Numbered from the stretch's first letter, positions 12,001 through 24,178 are shown. The stretch: 64,000 nucleotides of DNA from Watersipora subatra (GCF_963576615.1 NC_088712.1:13522541-13586540); one strand, 5' to 3'. Notes: a model not told the origin generated them from the letters alone. Program-made: numbers and translations.

Positions 12001-15000
12001 TATATCCCTACGATGTAAACATTCTCGGGACAGATTATTTACATTGTAGGGGCGTCTATTGTATATCCCTCATACTGCTCACCTGTAGCTAAAAACACAC
12101 TAGGGCTATTTTCATTGTGTACCACTAAAATTTGATTACTATTTTATTACAACTAGTGAACCCAAAGCATGGAGTTAACAAGCCTTTGAAGTAACAAACT
12201 TACAAAGATTGTTCAATTTTTCAAATGGCATGTTATAGCTAGTTTGGGCCAAAACCTAATAAACACAATTCACCTAACGATGCACAATGTTAACACTGTT
12301 TGCTGTGTCCAAAATGGTAAAGCAACCTCACAATATAGCAAACGCTTAGTTCCCAGTAAATTACAACATTATGCAGTGTAAAACATTAAAGAAAAAAGAT
12401 CAATAGCGTGTATGCAGAGTGTAGTATTACTATTGGGTTAGCACCTAAGCCTTATATATCACTATTCATTCAAACGAGAGCATGAAAGGTTGCTCTCTCC
12501 ATTTTTCCTTAGCGGTGAAATGCCTAACTCAAGTACTTTTGCTTTCCATGCATGAGCGCTTTTTGTCACATGCTCAGCACTACTTTGGCAATAACAAGGC
12601 CGTCACATGATGTACCCACATTAAGAGATGCGTGTCAGTTTATATGGCAAAAAATCTAGTGGTTCATCTATGTAATACCTCTACATTGATATTATTGCTC
12701 TATAATACTATATTGTAGAGCAATAATTATATTATATATATTATCGATTATTATATTATCTGCTTAAGTTGTTTGAGGAAGAGTCAGTCTTATTCAATAG
12801 GAGAGGAAAGCTAGCGGAGCTGCGAAAACATTATAGATAAAAATGAAACAATTGTACTCATTGGATTTGTGTACAAGTAACGCAACGAATCGTTTTGGAG
12901 TAGTTTTAGCGAAGACAGCCTCAACTGCCACCAAGTTAACTCGTTGTGCACAACTTTCTGTTTGGAAACCTTTAATTTAGTCGACAGATTAAACATGTTT
13001 TAACAGGCCAGTAGACTGACATGAAGACAATCCCTGTCAGTATTCCAGTGAGAGGATAAATCTAAATAAAATATAGGCCAGTGTTAAATGACATGACAGA
13101 AGTTGTATATTCGTACCTTGCTAAACTCTGCGTTGGTATCAGCCAGCATCCTGATCTTACCCTCCGTCTGGTTGGCCTTTCCCCATTCAGACATAACAAA
13201 AGCATCATTGACCGAGACACAGGCAATCACACCTGCACCAGCCTTTTTGAACTCATCTGCATTCTCTACATATCCAGGAAGATGTGTCTGTAATGAACAG
13301 GCAGAGTTAAAGTATAAAAACCTTTGAATGTGCGGTGCCAAACTCAAATATGGCTAATAAAAAAAGTGAGCGAAATTTATATAAAAAAAAACAGACAGCT
13401 TTCAAAACACGTTTGAGCCCGTTTTCTGAGTTTCCGGTTGGAAAAACCCAAATATATTAAAAGGTGTGTTAGACAATCACAAACGCAATGAGTATACACA
13501 TAACTTACACATAATGTACGAATTAAACATCAGATGTATGAACTTAGTTTTAGCTTCCTTGTGAAGTTGTGCAACCATACATACAATATACAGTCAAACA
13601 TGGATAACTCGTCCACGGATAGCTCGAACACATGGTTAATTCGAACGGTTTCTTTGGTCCGTTCCCACGTAATGATAAATTGCTATAGATAACTCGAACT
13701 CAACACTGTTAATTCGAACTGTTTTTTGCCCAACGACTACCGAAACGGTTGTTATCGCTTTAGAAAATCACTTTATTCAAAGCCATAGAGGTGAACTTCA
13801 TCTTTTCGTAATTTATAAGCGTCATTATTACCACCATCGGCAAAATATTTTTGTCAACGACTTTTCTAAAGGTTTGGTGAAATTTGATTTATACTGCTAT
13901 ACGATAAATAGCACGGGCTAGCCGGGTCACGCGCGCAAGGATTTTCGCCACGCACGTACAAAACAAAAATCGCATGTTGTTTTTGTTTTGTATGTGCGTG
14001 GCGAAAATCCTTGAGCGCGTGACCCGGCTAGCCCGTGATGAATAGTTTTCCGACGTTGATTCCGTGTTGAATCAACGTCGGAATGTTGAATGTTTAAAAC
14101 GTCTTAAAAATTGTTGTAATTAAACGTATACATTGTCTTAGCTACAAAAAACTATTCATCGTTTGACCTAAACACAGAATACGTGTGTACATTCAATAAG
14201 TATCTATTAAAGAAGCGTGAGTGATATAGAATGTACCGTAAAACCTCGTAAAACTTCTAATTGAAGTGCCTCGGAGTGTTGCTCTTAACGAATCCCAGGT
14301 AAAGTAAGGTAATCTTTGCATAAACTTCAAGAAAAAACGGCAAAATTGATCGTGGGTAAAACCCCAAAAGAAAAAAATGTCTTTTCTTTTGAGCATTTAA
14401 ACAACGATCAAGTTTTGCCAATGTCAATCTGAAAAACGTCCTGGCAATAACATCACCTCAAACAACAAACCAATCTCAAGTGATAGAAAAATCTCTATAC
14501 TTTTTCATAAAAACGTTTTAAACTTTACATTAGAAGCATTTAATTTGAAACAAGCCATTTGTGCTTTTGATTTATATTATAGTTTGTATATGTACATGTA
14601 TCTACTAATAAATAAGTAAATATATGGACTTGTGACAGTGCTCTGATAACTTGAACGCTTTGATAATTCGAACACTTTTGCTCGGTCCCGTGAAGTTCGA
14701 GTTATCCATGTTTGACTGTATATACAATCGTACAGTCAATTGTTATAGGATCAATCGGTATACGCTTGGTCAATTTATGGCGCCTTACAGTGCCTCGCGT
14801 TGCGCGTTCACAACTCGAGTTGCACAACTCGAGTTGTGAACGCGCAACGCGACTTTTTAAAAGTAAGGTGCAATATATTGGTATTACGGCAACATAACCG
14901 TAGATCTGGTTATATTAACAATGGTATATCAATAGGCACCCGTTAGCTAATTGAAATTAAACTGTATGTACTGTAAAACTAGAGCTAATAGCGAATTATA

Positions 15001-18000
15001 CTGCGCCGAGTTTGCAACTTGAGTTGTACAACTCGAGTTATATTTACCAACTCGAGTTGTGTAAATATAACTCGAGTTGTACAACTCGAGTTGTACAACT
15101 CGAGTTACACAACTCGAGGTCATCAAAAATCCAGGCCGAGTTCTTTTAACAGCAACTCGAGTTCAACAACTCGGCTTGAGAACATCTCATCATTTCATTT
15201 TCTCTAGCTATATTTTCTACATATGGAATTTATTTTGGTGCATCATTAAACGCCGTTGAAATAATTTCTATGTTCATTTTCGGTGTTCATTCAGTTTCTT
15301 GTCAGGTTCTAGAGAGATAACTCTTTTTTTATTTGAAAAAGAAGTGGCCTACCTCCCACATAGATTGTTTTTTAGTTTGCTTTTTACATTTTACAATTGT
15401 TTTTTTGTCTCGTTATATTTATAGAAATAAATATGCGCAAATATCGCCAATATAATTATATAATTTAAATGTGTATATATATTTAAATTATTAGTGTTAA
15501 ATTTCTGTAAATGTTCTGTAAATGAGACACACCAATTACTCACTTTGCTTTTTTTACAAACCCGTGTTAGTTTTGCGTATAACACAACTCGAGTTAATCA
15601 TAAACCCAGGCCGAGTTGTACAATTCGACAACTCGAGTTGGACAACACGAGTTGTGAACGCGCAACGCGAGGCACCGTAAGGCGCCATACAATTAGTATA
15701 CGGTCAATCGATATACGATCAAACGTTATACAGTCAATCGGTATACAGTCAATCGGTATACAGTCAATCGGTATACGGTCAATCGGTATACGGTCAATCA
15801 GTATACGGTCAATCAGTATACGGTCAATCAGTATACGGTCGATCGGTAAACAAACCTTGACTTACATTCCCCTCTACACGGAAATTTTCAACACACTATG
15901 TAAAATCTAAACACATATCTGCCTTAACATATGATGTAATCTTCCATATAGGATGGCATTTCTCTCAATATCACAACTTTTTAAGTAAAAATAAAAAGCA
16001 AGTAGCAATTTTTAAAATGTAAGAATTGAAAAATAAATCAGGTTCCCCCATCAACTTTTGAGCAGTGGTGATAGAATGTCACCAATCGGCTTGGGCAAAC
16101 ATCTGGTAGAGTGCGTAGGCAAGACATTTTTCTCTCACACAAATAGGAAATTTATAAAGTTGTCTATAAAATTGGCTGTTCTCGGGAGTCACCTGTTTAA
16201 AACCTGCTGGGCATGATCTGCTTTCATGAAAAAGGATTTCAAACGAACATATTTCAGTTAATCTAGTTCAGAAGACTAGTAATTTTAATATCATTATACA
16301 GCGTTGTAATTGTTGCCAGTTGATATTTTACAAAGATCGCAAATCTTTCAGTTCATTTTCAAAATTCAACTCGTAGAAAGAATTGTTAGTGTCCTATATG
16401 AGATTAATTTGATAATACACTAACACAGTTTTTTCCTTTCATGCGACATGGTGACGCGGAAAAGGAAAAAAACTGTTTTCTATTTCAAATCAAATTTGGT
16501 TAAATGAAGCGGAACGATATCTCTGCTTCTCGGCTCATTTCAGTAAGTAGATAAATATGACATACTGTAATGGCGTAACGATGCTCATCCCATTTCATAA
16601 CAATGGAAACAATATCCTACGGCTCATATGTCATCAAGAGATACATTGACAGATGTAGGTGACAGAGAGGCATTCGAAGCACATACCTAGCATAAGAATT
16701 ATGCCAGCCATTGTAAAAAAAACCTAGGAATTCAGCAAGTTTTAAACATTGTACAACCAAATCTTTCATTTTTTTATGTCATCAATTCATCTGCACATGC
16801 GCTCGTTCGTGGAAACGTCGCGGTATTTGTAGACAAACGAGCATCACTCTCATTCACATTGTGTTTTTGAATAGTATAATTGTTGGTGTTATGTCGAGTT
16901 TTTATCAGAATTCTCTGATAGAAAGTGTTCAGCGTCGCTAAACAAAATTGCGAACAATGGCGTCGTTTGCAAAATTTTTGCAGAAATTTTGTGTTTTCAA
17001 CGGTAAAAGTTGTCTATAAAGATAGTAGACCACTAATAATTCACAGTCTCACACTTACGGAATAGCACCATGAAAAAAACGAAGGATTAGCTGCCGGGTT
17101 TAAGAGGAGAGATGTAACAGTGGTAAGAGATTGAATACATCACACCTTCTAGCTCTCAAAATACATAGCATACGCAAATGGATAATAATGAATTAAAATT
17201 AAGCAAAAGGAAAACAAAGCAGCACACTAGTTGTAAACTATTGATTATAATTGTTGTAAACTAATTGATTTTTACTTCAGTGGAGTTATGTCCCTCATAG
17301 TATCTATTCGATGAAAATGAAAAATATAAAAAGAGTATCATATGATTGGTTTTTGGGAATATGATTGCATTTTTGAGAATAGAACAGATTAAACAATCCA
17401 TCGGTTTTTTTGACGTCATCACGATATTTGCACATGTGCTCGTTCACGAAAAAGCCGCCATATTTGTAGAAAACAATCGTTATTTTTATATTTAATAGCA
17501 CTTCTTGGTGTTGTTTTGAGACTATAATAAAAAAATTGCAAACAAAAGCATCGCTTTCAAAAATTTATTGCAAAACCTTTGCGTTTTTAACGATTAAATT
17601 GTCTATAAAGATGGCCAACAACGATAAAATGACGTCATGAAAAAACGAAGGATTGTATATTATTTTTAATGCGAAAATTCACTTCACGAAATGAGTAAAT
17701 CGATGATTTAAAGCTGTTAAACTGTAATTACTAAAAACTACCTAGGGCCAACAATAACTTAACATATGTGACATGTGGCAGGTTGTTCAGGTGAGTGAAA
17801 AGCTTCATTTTAAAACTGGTTGCGATTCATATGTAAAACTAACAAAGAAAGATACAGAACACATATTTCACAGAGGCTGCACAACAATGTGCTTGAATTT
17901 GTTCAAATTGTTTGACTGCTAAACGTATGTGAAGAGTGACAGTGTGTAGGTTGAATGTGCCGAATATATAACAAACATCAGGTAAGTCAAGCAGTGAGTC

Positions 18001-21000
18001 AAACAGCAAACCAGCAAATTGAAGAAGTAGCTGAATGGCGAGACTTAACATTTCAAAGTGCAATTTTGCACTCATCTCCAAAGAAACTGGGCTCCCAAAA
18101 AAAGTTCATGGGTTCATATAAGCAGAGCTCAAATTTGTTATACAGAAATGCATAGCAAAGCAAAATAGTATAATACAATACAATATAATACAATTTTGTA
18201 TTTTCCAAATATACGAGAAAGGAGAGCGCAGACCTGAGAGCATCCGGGTGTGAAGGCACCAGGTACAGCAAACAGAACACCTTTCTTTCCTTTGAAGAGA
18301 TCAGCGATGTTGACATTGTCACCAGGGTTACTCTCTTGAAGATTTACTGACGGAATCTTGTCACCTACCTAAATAAACTAATACTAATCATACACAGCAA
18401 ATATGCGTATTTGATGTAAAATCAATAAATAACCAGGCTGGTTGGGAAAATGAGCCTCGGTGTACTTGTCAGTTAAAGCAAATGGCTATACCTGAACTTA
18501 GAGGCAACAATGCTGATGGAAATGCAGTGCTAGATGAAAACTGCCAATGTGCCCAATGAAAACTAGGCCTATACGTCAAGTGAAAGTTGCGAATACAGAA
18601 AACAAGCTCATAGCGTTTTATAGAGAATCATGGAATGGCAGTTACATCAGGAGTGCGATTGAAAAACCATCCACGCTTCCTCATTGAACTCAATCAACTT
18701 GCATTACCACCAGTCGATTGCCAATCAGCAAAGCAAAACACCAAGATTTTTGCCTTGATCAAAAAGGATGCTATATTAGAGCAATTACAGTAAAAATTGT
18801 CGGCCATTTTTATCCAATACAAAAATTTGAATTTCCAAGTTTTGTGTGGTCACAAACGTGTATACCATCAAAACATGCAAGACTATAATGTCAAAATGTC
18901 AATTAGCAGTTATTAATTTCCGGCGAAATAGTTCAAAATTGAACACTAAGGCAATTTCATTACAAGTTTAGACATAAACCCAGCTGAAAATATTGCCGAC
19001 GGACAAACATTTCTTGGTCGATAATTGATCATGATGCCTCACACTACCATAAAGAAATGCAAACTTGTATGCCGCTATAGGAATGCCAACAGACTATTGC
19101 TTAGCTGTATGCATCATGCATGACATCACGCTATAGCATTATGTATTGAGTAATGTAAGAATGATAAGTGCCAGATATGGCTGCGACATGAGAAATAGAA
19201 CAGCATTCAACTAGTCCGTGTTTGTCAGCCATGCTCTGAGATTAGAATTAAGCTGAACATTGACAGTTGTTGCATGCGATGGGAATGGTAATGGTGACTA
19301 AAAAAGGATGGCATTACGGAGGCAGCAACAACATTACAAGAATATCAATGACTATCTGTAATAGAGGAGAGGACAACAAAATATCAAGAACAAATTTAAC
19401 AAAAGCTAAGGACAAGACACGCACTCAGAGAACAAGAAATGATCCAGAGAATTAAAGCTTAACAACGGCAGTTGAAAAAAGGAAGAAATATGTTTACCTC
19501 GAAGGATACACATACTAGTTAGTCATTCAATAGAGCAATGTTTTAGAGTACTACAGCCAAGGCAGTACATTATGGAGCGCCACCACTACTTCACAGATGG
19601 CCTCTCGCTTTGAGAACAAATACTTGCGGTCAAGTCTGATAATGCATCAGAAGAAACAAGGTTGTACAGTGAACGGATGATTTTTGAGAACAGGCATGGT
19701 AACGGACCAGCTAATGGTATTGGGAGAACGGTCAAGTGCAAGGTTCTTAGCAGTGTTTATTAGAACCACCAAATTGTACACAGTGCTGAGACATTTTACC
19801 AAACAGACACTGCCCTATTTCCTCCAAAAATAAAGACTATTTGTGTCAAGGACAGACAGCGTCACCCTAAAGAGATGGAGTCTGAAGACCCTTTACCAGG
19901 CATCTCTGAGCCTCTCACTTTATTGCCTTGGACTACAAAGAAGACTACAGCTTAGTGACTACTTGGCATTTCAACAAGATAGCCTTAGCCAATAAAAAAT
20001 TCAGAATGGATCAGGGTACACCTAAAAGATACAAACAAAAACCAACATGCACTTGGTAGTGTAGCTGCAAGGCATATGAAGAACATCTCCGGGCAGAGAG
20101 GCAGATGATGGTAAGTTCTTCAGTGAAATGCAGATGATAGGATTGCCATATGGCTAGTAACAGTAGCATCAACACACCCGCAGAAACTTCATTGTTAGTC
20201 CACTGCCTGATCTAGCCTGTGACACATACATCTACATGTACTCTCAGCGATGTTAAAGTTAATGCTCATAAAGTTGTGGATCTACATCTATCACAACTCA
20301 TGTACTGAATCAGTATTAGTTCCATAGGCAACACATCCTGCAGTTTATCAACGCTTTATTTATCCATGTTGGAATATTTCTTTTGCATACCTACCTTTAT
20401 CAATTCGATATTATACTACAATATATAATTTTGCAGTGTAAGACGAATTGTAGATTTGATAAATCCATAATTTTAGACTCTTAAAAATGGCCTTCCTTCA
20501 TTTTGAAGCAAGAACATTGAACTAAGTTTTCATGTCACAATGTTTCCAAAATTAATCTAATTTTAAAAAATTTGATTTAGCAGATAGTTATCTGTGGCGA
20601 GCCTGATAATAGAAAAAGGCAGAAAGATCTACATTACAAGCAATTGTTGAAAAATTGCAAACTAATTTGCACTAAAATGTTCCGTAGGTAGCAACCGTGA
20701 GGATCTATTTGATGTCTTCATCAACATTAACTATGACGGTATACCAACAATACACACATAGACTTCAGTTCATTTGTTATCTGCACTCCATCGCTTTTTG
20801 TACATGCACTAATCAAAATTCAATCATTTTTTAAATTACTTCACACCTCAAATTTTAAAGGCATAGCGATAGACAGGCCCTGACTATATGACTGAGATAT
20901 GGCCCTGTCAGGGCCATATCTCAGTCATATAGTCAAGGCCTGTCTTTCGTGAGTGAATGAGTGTGAAAATTATTAGACTCACAAACATTGTAGTTTCAGT

Positions 21001-24000
21001 CTTCTGACAATCAATAGTACCTTCAATTTAATATATACCTTGGTCACATTCAAATTTTTCATTTGATGGATGGATATGCAGTCTATTGTTTACTTCGTGA
21101 CTATCATTGTTAGTATTTTTAATTCATTTTGTCTGTAGATATGATCTCATGGACAAAAACAACCAGTTATAGTTTTGTGACTTAACAGTTCACATTCAAT
21201 CTGTTAGAATAAATAGTGTGAATAACTAAGTTATATCAAGTAAGATTTTCTTTGATCTGTACAGAATTACTGTGGGAGTTTCTTGACTGCCAATGCAATT
21301 GAGTATGGAACCGTATTACAGTAGAAACTCTACTTACAAAAAAAATTTTAGCTACAAAATTTCAAGTTGTCTTTTGTAGAAATACCGCTCCGAATAACAA
21401 AAGATGCTACAAGATACGAAACGCATTGCTGGTCGATGAGCATAACATTTCAAAAGTGGCGTCCAGAGCTGCTCTTAAAATGGCTGACACCGCGCAACTT
21501 CTTCCCATCTGAATGGTCGCTATTTTCCGCGGGTACGCAAAAAGCGGCTTATATAGTTTTAGCTAGAAAAATGCAGAGAACATCTAGCCTAGGCCGTTCC
21601 TAGTTTTTGTTCTTCATTTCCCTGTTCTTTGTTCTACCTATGTATACTTTTTTATTTATTATGCAGTAATTAAATTATAACAGGCATCTGCTATAGGTCT
21701 TAACTATTTATAATTTGTACAAATATTTTGTCCAGATTTTTCAATGGTTTAGAACAGATTGGGACATGTATAAGGTAAAATACACTCCTACCTATGAAAT
21801 TTTCTGTTTATGCAATTGCTTCGAAAAAAATTAACTATGCTAGTATAGTTTCTACTGCATCTCATGGTGATACTTGTGATCCTCTCATAGTGATCCAATA
21901 TATGCTGTATTATTCTTCAAGAAGTGTTTTGGCAAGCTGCTGAGAATGAATAGTTATGTTTGAAAGGAGTTAAAAACCTTTCAGCCATCATGTACATGTC
22001 TAATGAGAACAACTAAAAAGGTTAATACCATATGCTCTAGGGTAAATACCGGGGTAAGTGGATCATTTGTTGAGCTTGGATGATTTAATAACCACTTGGA
22101 GAAGTACATCTTACGCTCTCTAATGGTAAGTAAAAATGCTCATTTACTCAAAGGATGAGTAGTTAAATGCCCTAGGTACAACTGGCAAAAGCGTCAGATT
22201 CTTGGAATACAATTACGATTGAGCAGCCAGTCCTCGATACGTTCACAGCTATATAGCTAGCTTTAAAGAAAAAAGTAAAAATGACAAATTTACTAAGATT
22301 TTGGATCCTAAAACTCATTGTTTTGATAAAACAGTCTACAAGCAAACATGCAGGATGATCCATTATGCCCGTAGACATTACATAGATATCTAAAAAAAAG
22401 TTTTTCTTATTCCCTCTCCTCATAATTCTTCGTGCTAAAATGAAACAAGGAATTATTCGCAATTTACTATGACGAAATTTGTGCCAGTCCATCTAACAAA
22501 ACTCCAGTTCGATTATAAAACGGGAATTTGAATTCATCCAAACGAAACTGAAAAGCGACAGTCCTTTTTCGGGTAGAAAACGATTTGTTAAAAAGACAAT
22601 CATTTATACCAATGCCATATTGACCAGATTCAACCTTTTCAATAAATTTTTATCTAACTCATGTCACCGAACCTGTAGTGTATCAATAGAAATTTCTTTC
22701 ATACAGTTGGTGCCACTTTCTGACTATCCTAGTCTGAAAATCTATCTAATAGCAGGTATCTGAATAGTTTCTAGCATATCTATTAAGGACTTGGTAGGTA
22801 TAAGGCGACCACACCTAACAGGCGTATTTAAGAATTGGCCCCAGAACTGCCTTATAAGCGATCAGATTGGTCTTACAGGAAGTGTTATTAAGATTTCTTG
22901 TTAAGCTTAGGGGCTCGTTACCTTTCTCAACCACTTTTGATGCGTCCATACAGTTTGAAATTATTTTCTACAACAATGCCTAAGTATCTTACACTGTTGG
23001 CTTGGGAGATAGGAGTGCTATTTAGCTCTAAAGCAGAACTGGGAAAGTCCTTCCCGACCTCTATATGAGCAAATTTAGTAGAGCTAAAAGTCATGCCTCA
23101 TTGGACTAGTCATACAGTGCTGTTACGTTATCTTTAAAACCAACAGCCCAGCACTCCGTGGTATTTATGCTTAATAGGGTGTCATATGCATAAAGTTGGC
23201 AGAATGTGCTCTTCACAGTCAGAGGCATATCGTTTACCAAAATAAAAAAGGAACCAGGTCCTCCAGATGGGACAGCAAACAATTCCGACATCATGCCATT
23301 AACAAATGAAGTTCGTTTCCTCAACCACATCTACACCCATACCTGCCAACTCTCACGCATTGGGCGTGAGACTCACGCAATCACCCCAAAGAAAAAATGA
23401 AAGGGCGTGAGATTTTTGCCCCAATTTCCGCAATTTTATTTACTATCATTGATGCATCAATTGCCCCAAAACCAAATCTCACGCATTGCCCCACTCTTGG
23501 GTTGGCAGGACTGTCTATACCCACTGCACTATAGAAGCATCTAATCCACAAGTCTTAATTTTACTAATAAGTAGATGATGAGGCATTTTATCAAAGGCCT
23601 TAAAAAAAGTAAGAGGATGAGCTGTTCACTCCACTAAAGCTTGTGTTGCATAGTGAATAACATCAAGAAGTTGAGTTGTGGTGCTAACCGTTTACGGAAA
23701 CCATTTGGGCTACTACTTATCAAGTTGAGACGCTCTAAGTGTAACCAGATAAAACTAACTATAGCATGTTCAATCATTTTAAATATCACACGAGTGAGAC
23801 TAATAAGTCTCACCAAAAAGAACGCCGCAACTCGAAATGCTTCAAAAAAACGGTGCACCTGATTTTGGTGAAACAAATATGTAAATGTCGGAAATAAAGC
23901 GGCAACTGCCTATTAATGAGTACCAGCAACAGCATTTACATGAAACAGATGCAAATACTAAATTTCCAGCGATGCAAACAAAAAGTCGTTGCCGGTAATC

Positions 24001-24178
24001 CCATATTCAGTAAAAACCGCAGCTCGTGAACAACAATAAGCTGGCTAACCTTCAAATCAACTCGAGCTGTACATGAAAATGTCTGAAATCTGTCAAGCCT
24101 AATGTTCTGTGGTAATAAACGCGTAACAAGTGATCTTACAGCAATCATGATGAAAATTTTCAGAAGAAAGTTGTTCAA
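9063..24178 (-). CDS. PRDX5: Peroxiredoxin-5 (atypical 2-Cys), four exons, complete
   Basis: Exons are 24178-24050, 18368-18234, 13287-13117 and 9230-9063, every junction phase 0 and GT-AG. The product is 200 aa, close to the roughly 214-aa mammalian long form. It reduces H2O2, alkyl peroxides and peroxynitrite at thioredoxin's expense. Seen in the sequence: a basic N-terminus (residues 1 to about 40, with a second Met at 11) typical of a mitochondrial presequence; VGDKIP at 44; the active-site loop PGAFTPGCS with the peroxidatic Cys at 86 and Thr at 83; SVNDAFV; Arg in RSVRYSM; and the resolving Cys at 187 in [10 protein letters not shown]. The C-terminus is SKL, a canonical PTS1. Dual mitochondrial/peroxisomal targeting is known for the family, and both signals are present here. 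Introns of 5.7, 4.9 and 3.9 kb are filled with repeats. It is divergent from TTC16 across 415 bp. Confidence 0.96.
9392..10165. mobile_element. TIR element ('CAGTGGAACCTCG' family), copy 1
   Basis: The ends TACAGTGGAACCTCGCTTCT and GAACCGAGGTTCCACTGTA are inverted, with TA borders. The copy is about 770 bp and lies in PRDX5 intron 3. The interior matches the copy at 11092-11901 in reverse orientation (shared TACGAAATGTTTAC / AAACATTTCGTATGC). It has no intact transposase; the 116-codon minus frame at 10127-9777 is not domain-like. Confidence 0.85.
11092..11901. mobile_element. TIR element ('CAGTGGAACCTCG' family), copy 2, inverted
   Basis: The ends TACAGTGGAACCTCGGTTCT and GAGAACCGAGGTTCCACTGT flank about 810 bp. 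The internal sequence is the reverse complement of 9392-10165. The two copies therefore form a large inverted pair within the same PRDX5 intron, about 0.9 kb apart. Confidence 0.85.
11925..12050. repeat. Dispersed repeat block shared with 29360-29450
   Basis: GGTGAGTTTGGGAAGATG and the following CATGTATTTTACT correspond to GGTGAGTTAGGAAAGATC and CATGCATTTTACT in the TTC16 intron. Both are followed by a TCCCTA-type block. This is probably the end of another small DNA element; its borders are unresolved. Confidence 0.4.
13589..14720. mobile_element. TIR element B (same family as 5611-6425), with nested insertions
   Basis: The ends ACAGTCAAACATGGATAACT and AGTTATCCATGTTTGACTGT flank about 1.13 kb, with TA borders. 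The interior follows element A (ATTCGAACGGTTTCTTTGGT, GCTATAGATAACTCGAACTC). It is longer than A because of a 126-bp palindrome (13912-14037), followed by a small hairpin at 14048-14083 (CCGACGTTGATTC / GAATCAACGTCGG). It lies in PRDX5 intron 2. No transposase frame survives. Confidence 0.85.
13912..14037. mobile_element. 126-bp near-perfect palindromic MITE nested in element B
   Basis: Arms of about 57 bp start CACGGGCTAGCCGGGTCACG and end CGTGACCCGGCTAGCCCGTG, around a roughly 10-nt loop. The flanks ATAAATAG and ATGAATAG look like a diverged 8-bp target duplication. The element is absent from the sister copy at 5611-6425. Confidence 0.8.
14777..15688. mobile_element. TIR element packed with CTCGAG palindromes
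   Basis: The left end ATGGCGCCTTACAGTGCCTC continues CGCGTTGCGCGTTCACAACT. The right end is the complement, closing with GGCACCGTAAGGCGCCAT. The interior holds two clusters of ACAACTCGAGTTGT-type palindromes (about 14811-15175 and 15588-15640), separated by A+T-rich sequence. It lies in PRDX5 intron 2, next to element B. The self-complementary clusters could form strong secondary structure. Confidence 0.75.
15693..15852. repeat. 15-bp minisatellite, about 10 copies
   Basis: The unit is GTATACGGTCAATCG with A/G and G/A variants. It runs directly on from the TIR element ending at 15688. Related single units at 14745-14770 on the left flank suggest it expanded from the element's own sub-terminal sequence. 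The period is divisible by three, which gives an artefactual Ile/Arg/Ser repeat frame. Confidence 0.85.
16757..17088. mobile_element. MITE with 'GACGTCAT' ends, copy 1 (diverged)
   Basis: This ~330-bp element parallels 17394-17655. Shared blocks include GCACATGCGCTCGTTC (GCACATGTGCTCGTTC in copy 2), TATTTGTAGA, GTTGTCTATAAAGAT and the end CATGAAAAAAACGAAGGATT. It lies in PRDX5 intron 2. Confidence 0.7.
17394..17655. mobile_element. MITE with 'GACGTCAT' ends, copy 2
   Basis: The ends CAATCCATCGGTTTTTTTGA and its counterpart AAAAAACGAAGGATTG are inverted, each next to a GACGTCA block. The copy is 262 bp with no coding capacity. Two related copies sit about 300 bp apart in the same orientation. 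Confidence 0.75.
18370..20860. other. PRDX5 intron 1, first part: no recognisable gene
   Basis: This is mixed A+T-rich sequence. The section 19260-20110 is less A+T-rich and might be a decayed element, but its frames are short and broken and I cannot assign a family. Confidence 0.4.
20872..20943. repeat. 72-bp loopless palindrome
   Basis: GACAGGCC and a TGACTATATGACTGAGATAT arm meet at GGCCCTGTCAGGGCC and are mirrored exactly apart from one or two bases near the outer end. It is a cruciform-prone site in PRDX5 intron 1. Confidence 0.85.
21317..21859. mobile_element. TIR element ('CAGTAGAAACT' ends)
   Basis: TACAGTAGAAACTCTACTTA at the left is answered by AGTATAGTTTCTACTGCA at the right. It is about 540 bp. 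A 78-codon open frame inside (21367-21603) has no recognised domain. Confidence 0.65.
22740..23890 (-). pseudogene. Decayed non-LTR retrotransposon (LINE) reverse transcriptase fragment
   Basis: Read on the minus strand from 23876, the order matches LINE-type reverse transcriptases. First comes [14 protein letters not shown] and [10 protein letters not shown] followed by GFRK. Next is a block resembling [13 protein letters not shown], then [17 protein letters not shown] and LYAYDTLLS. Last, near 22850, is [12 protein letters not shown] and VWSPY. Frameshifts and stops separate these blocks. The catalytic FADD-type motif reads YAYD, so the first catalytic Asp is lost. A MITE is inserted at 23342-23509. 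It lies in PRDX5 intron 1 on the gene's own strand. Confidence 0.8.
23342..23509. mobile_element. 168-bp MITE nested in the dead LINE
   Basis: The left end CCTGCCAACTCTCACGCATT is mirrored by TTGGGTTGGCAGG at the right, with internal GGGCGTGAGA and CTCACGC motifs. The flanks CTACACCCATA and TCTATACCCACT are similar and suggest an 8-12 bp target duplication in the LINE. Confidence 0.75.

Noticed and set aside
15494-15910. 138-residue frame with repeated IRSIG units
   Set aside because: It is the 15-bp minisatellite and flanking transposon sequence read in one frame.
19260-20110. Decayed retroelement or gene
   Set aside because: Frames are short and broken, and no motif could be assigned; reported only as unresolved intron sequence.
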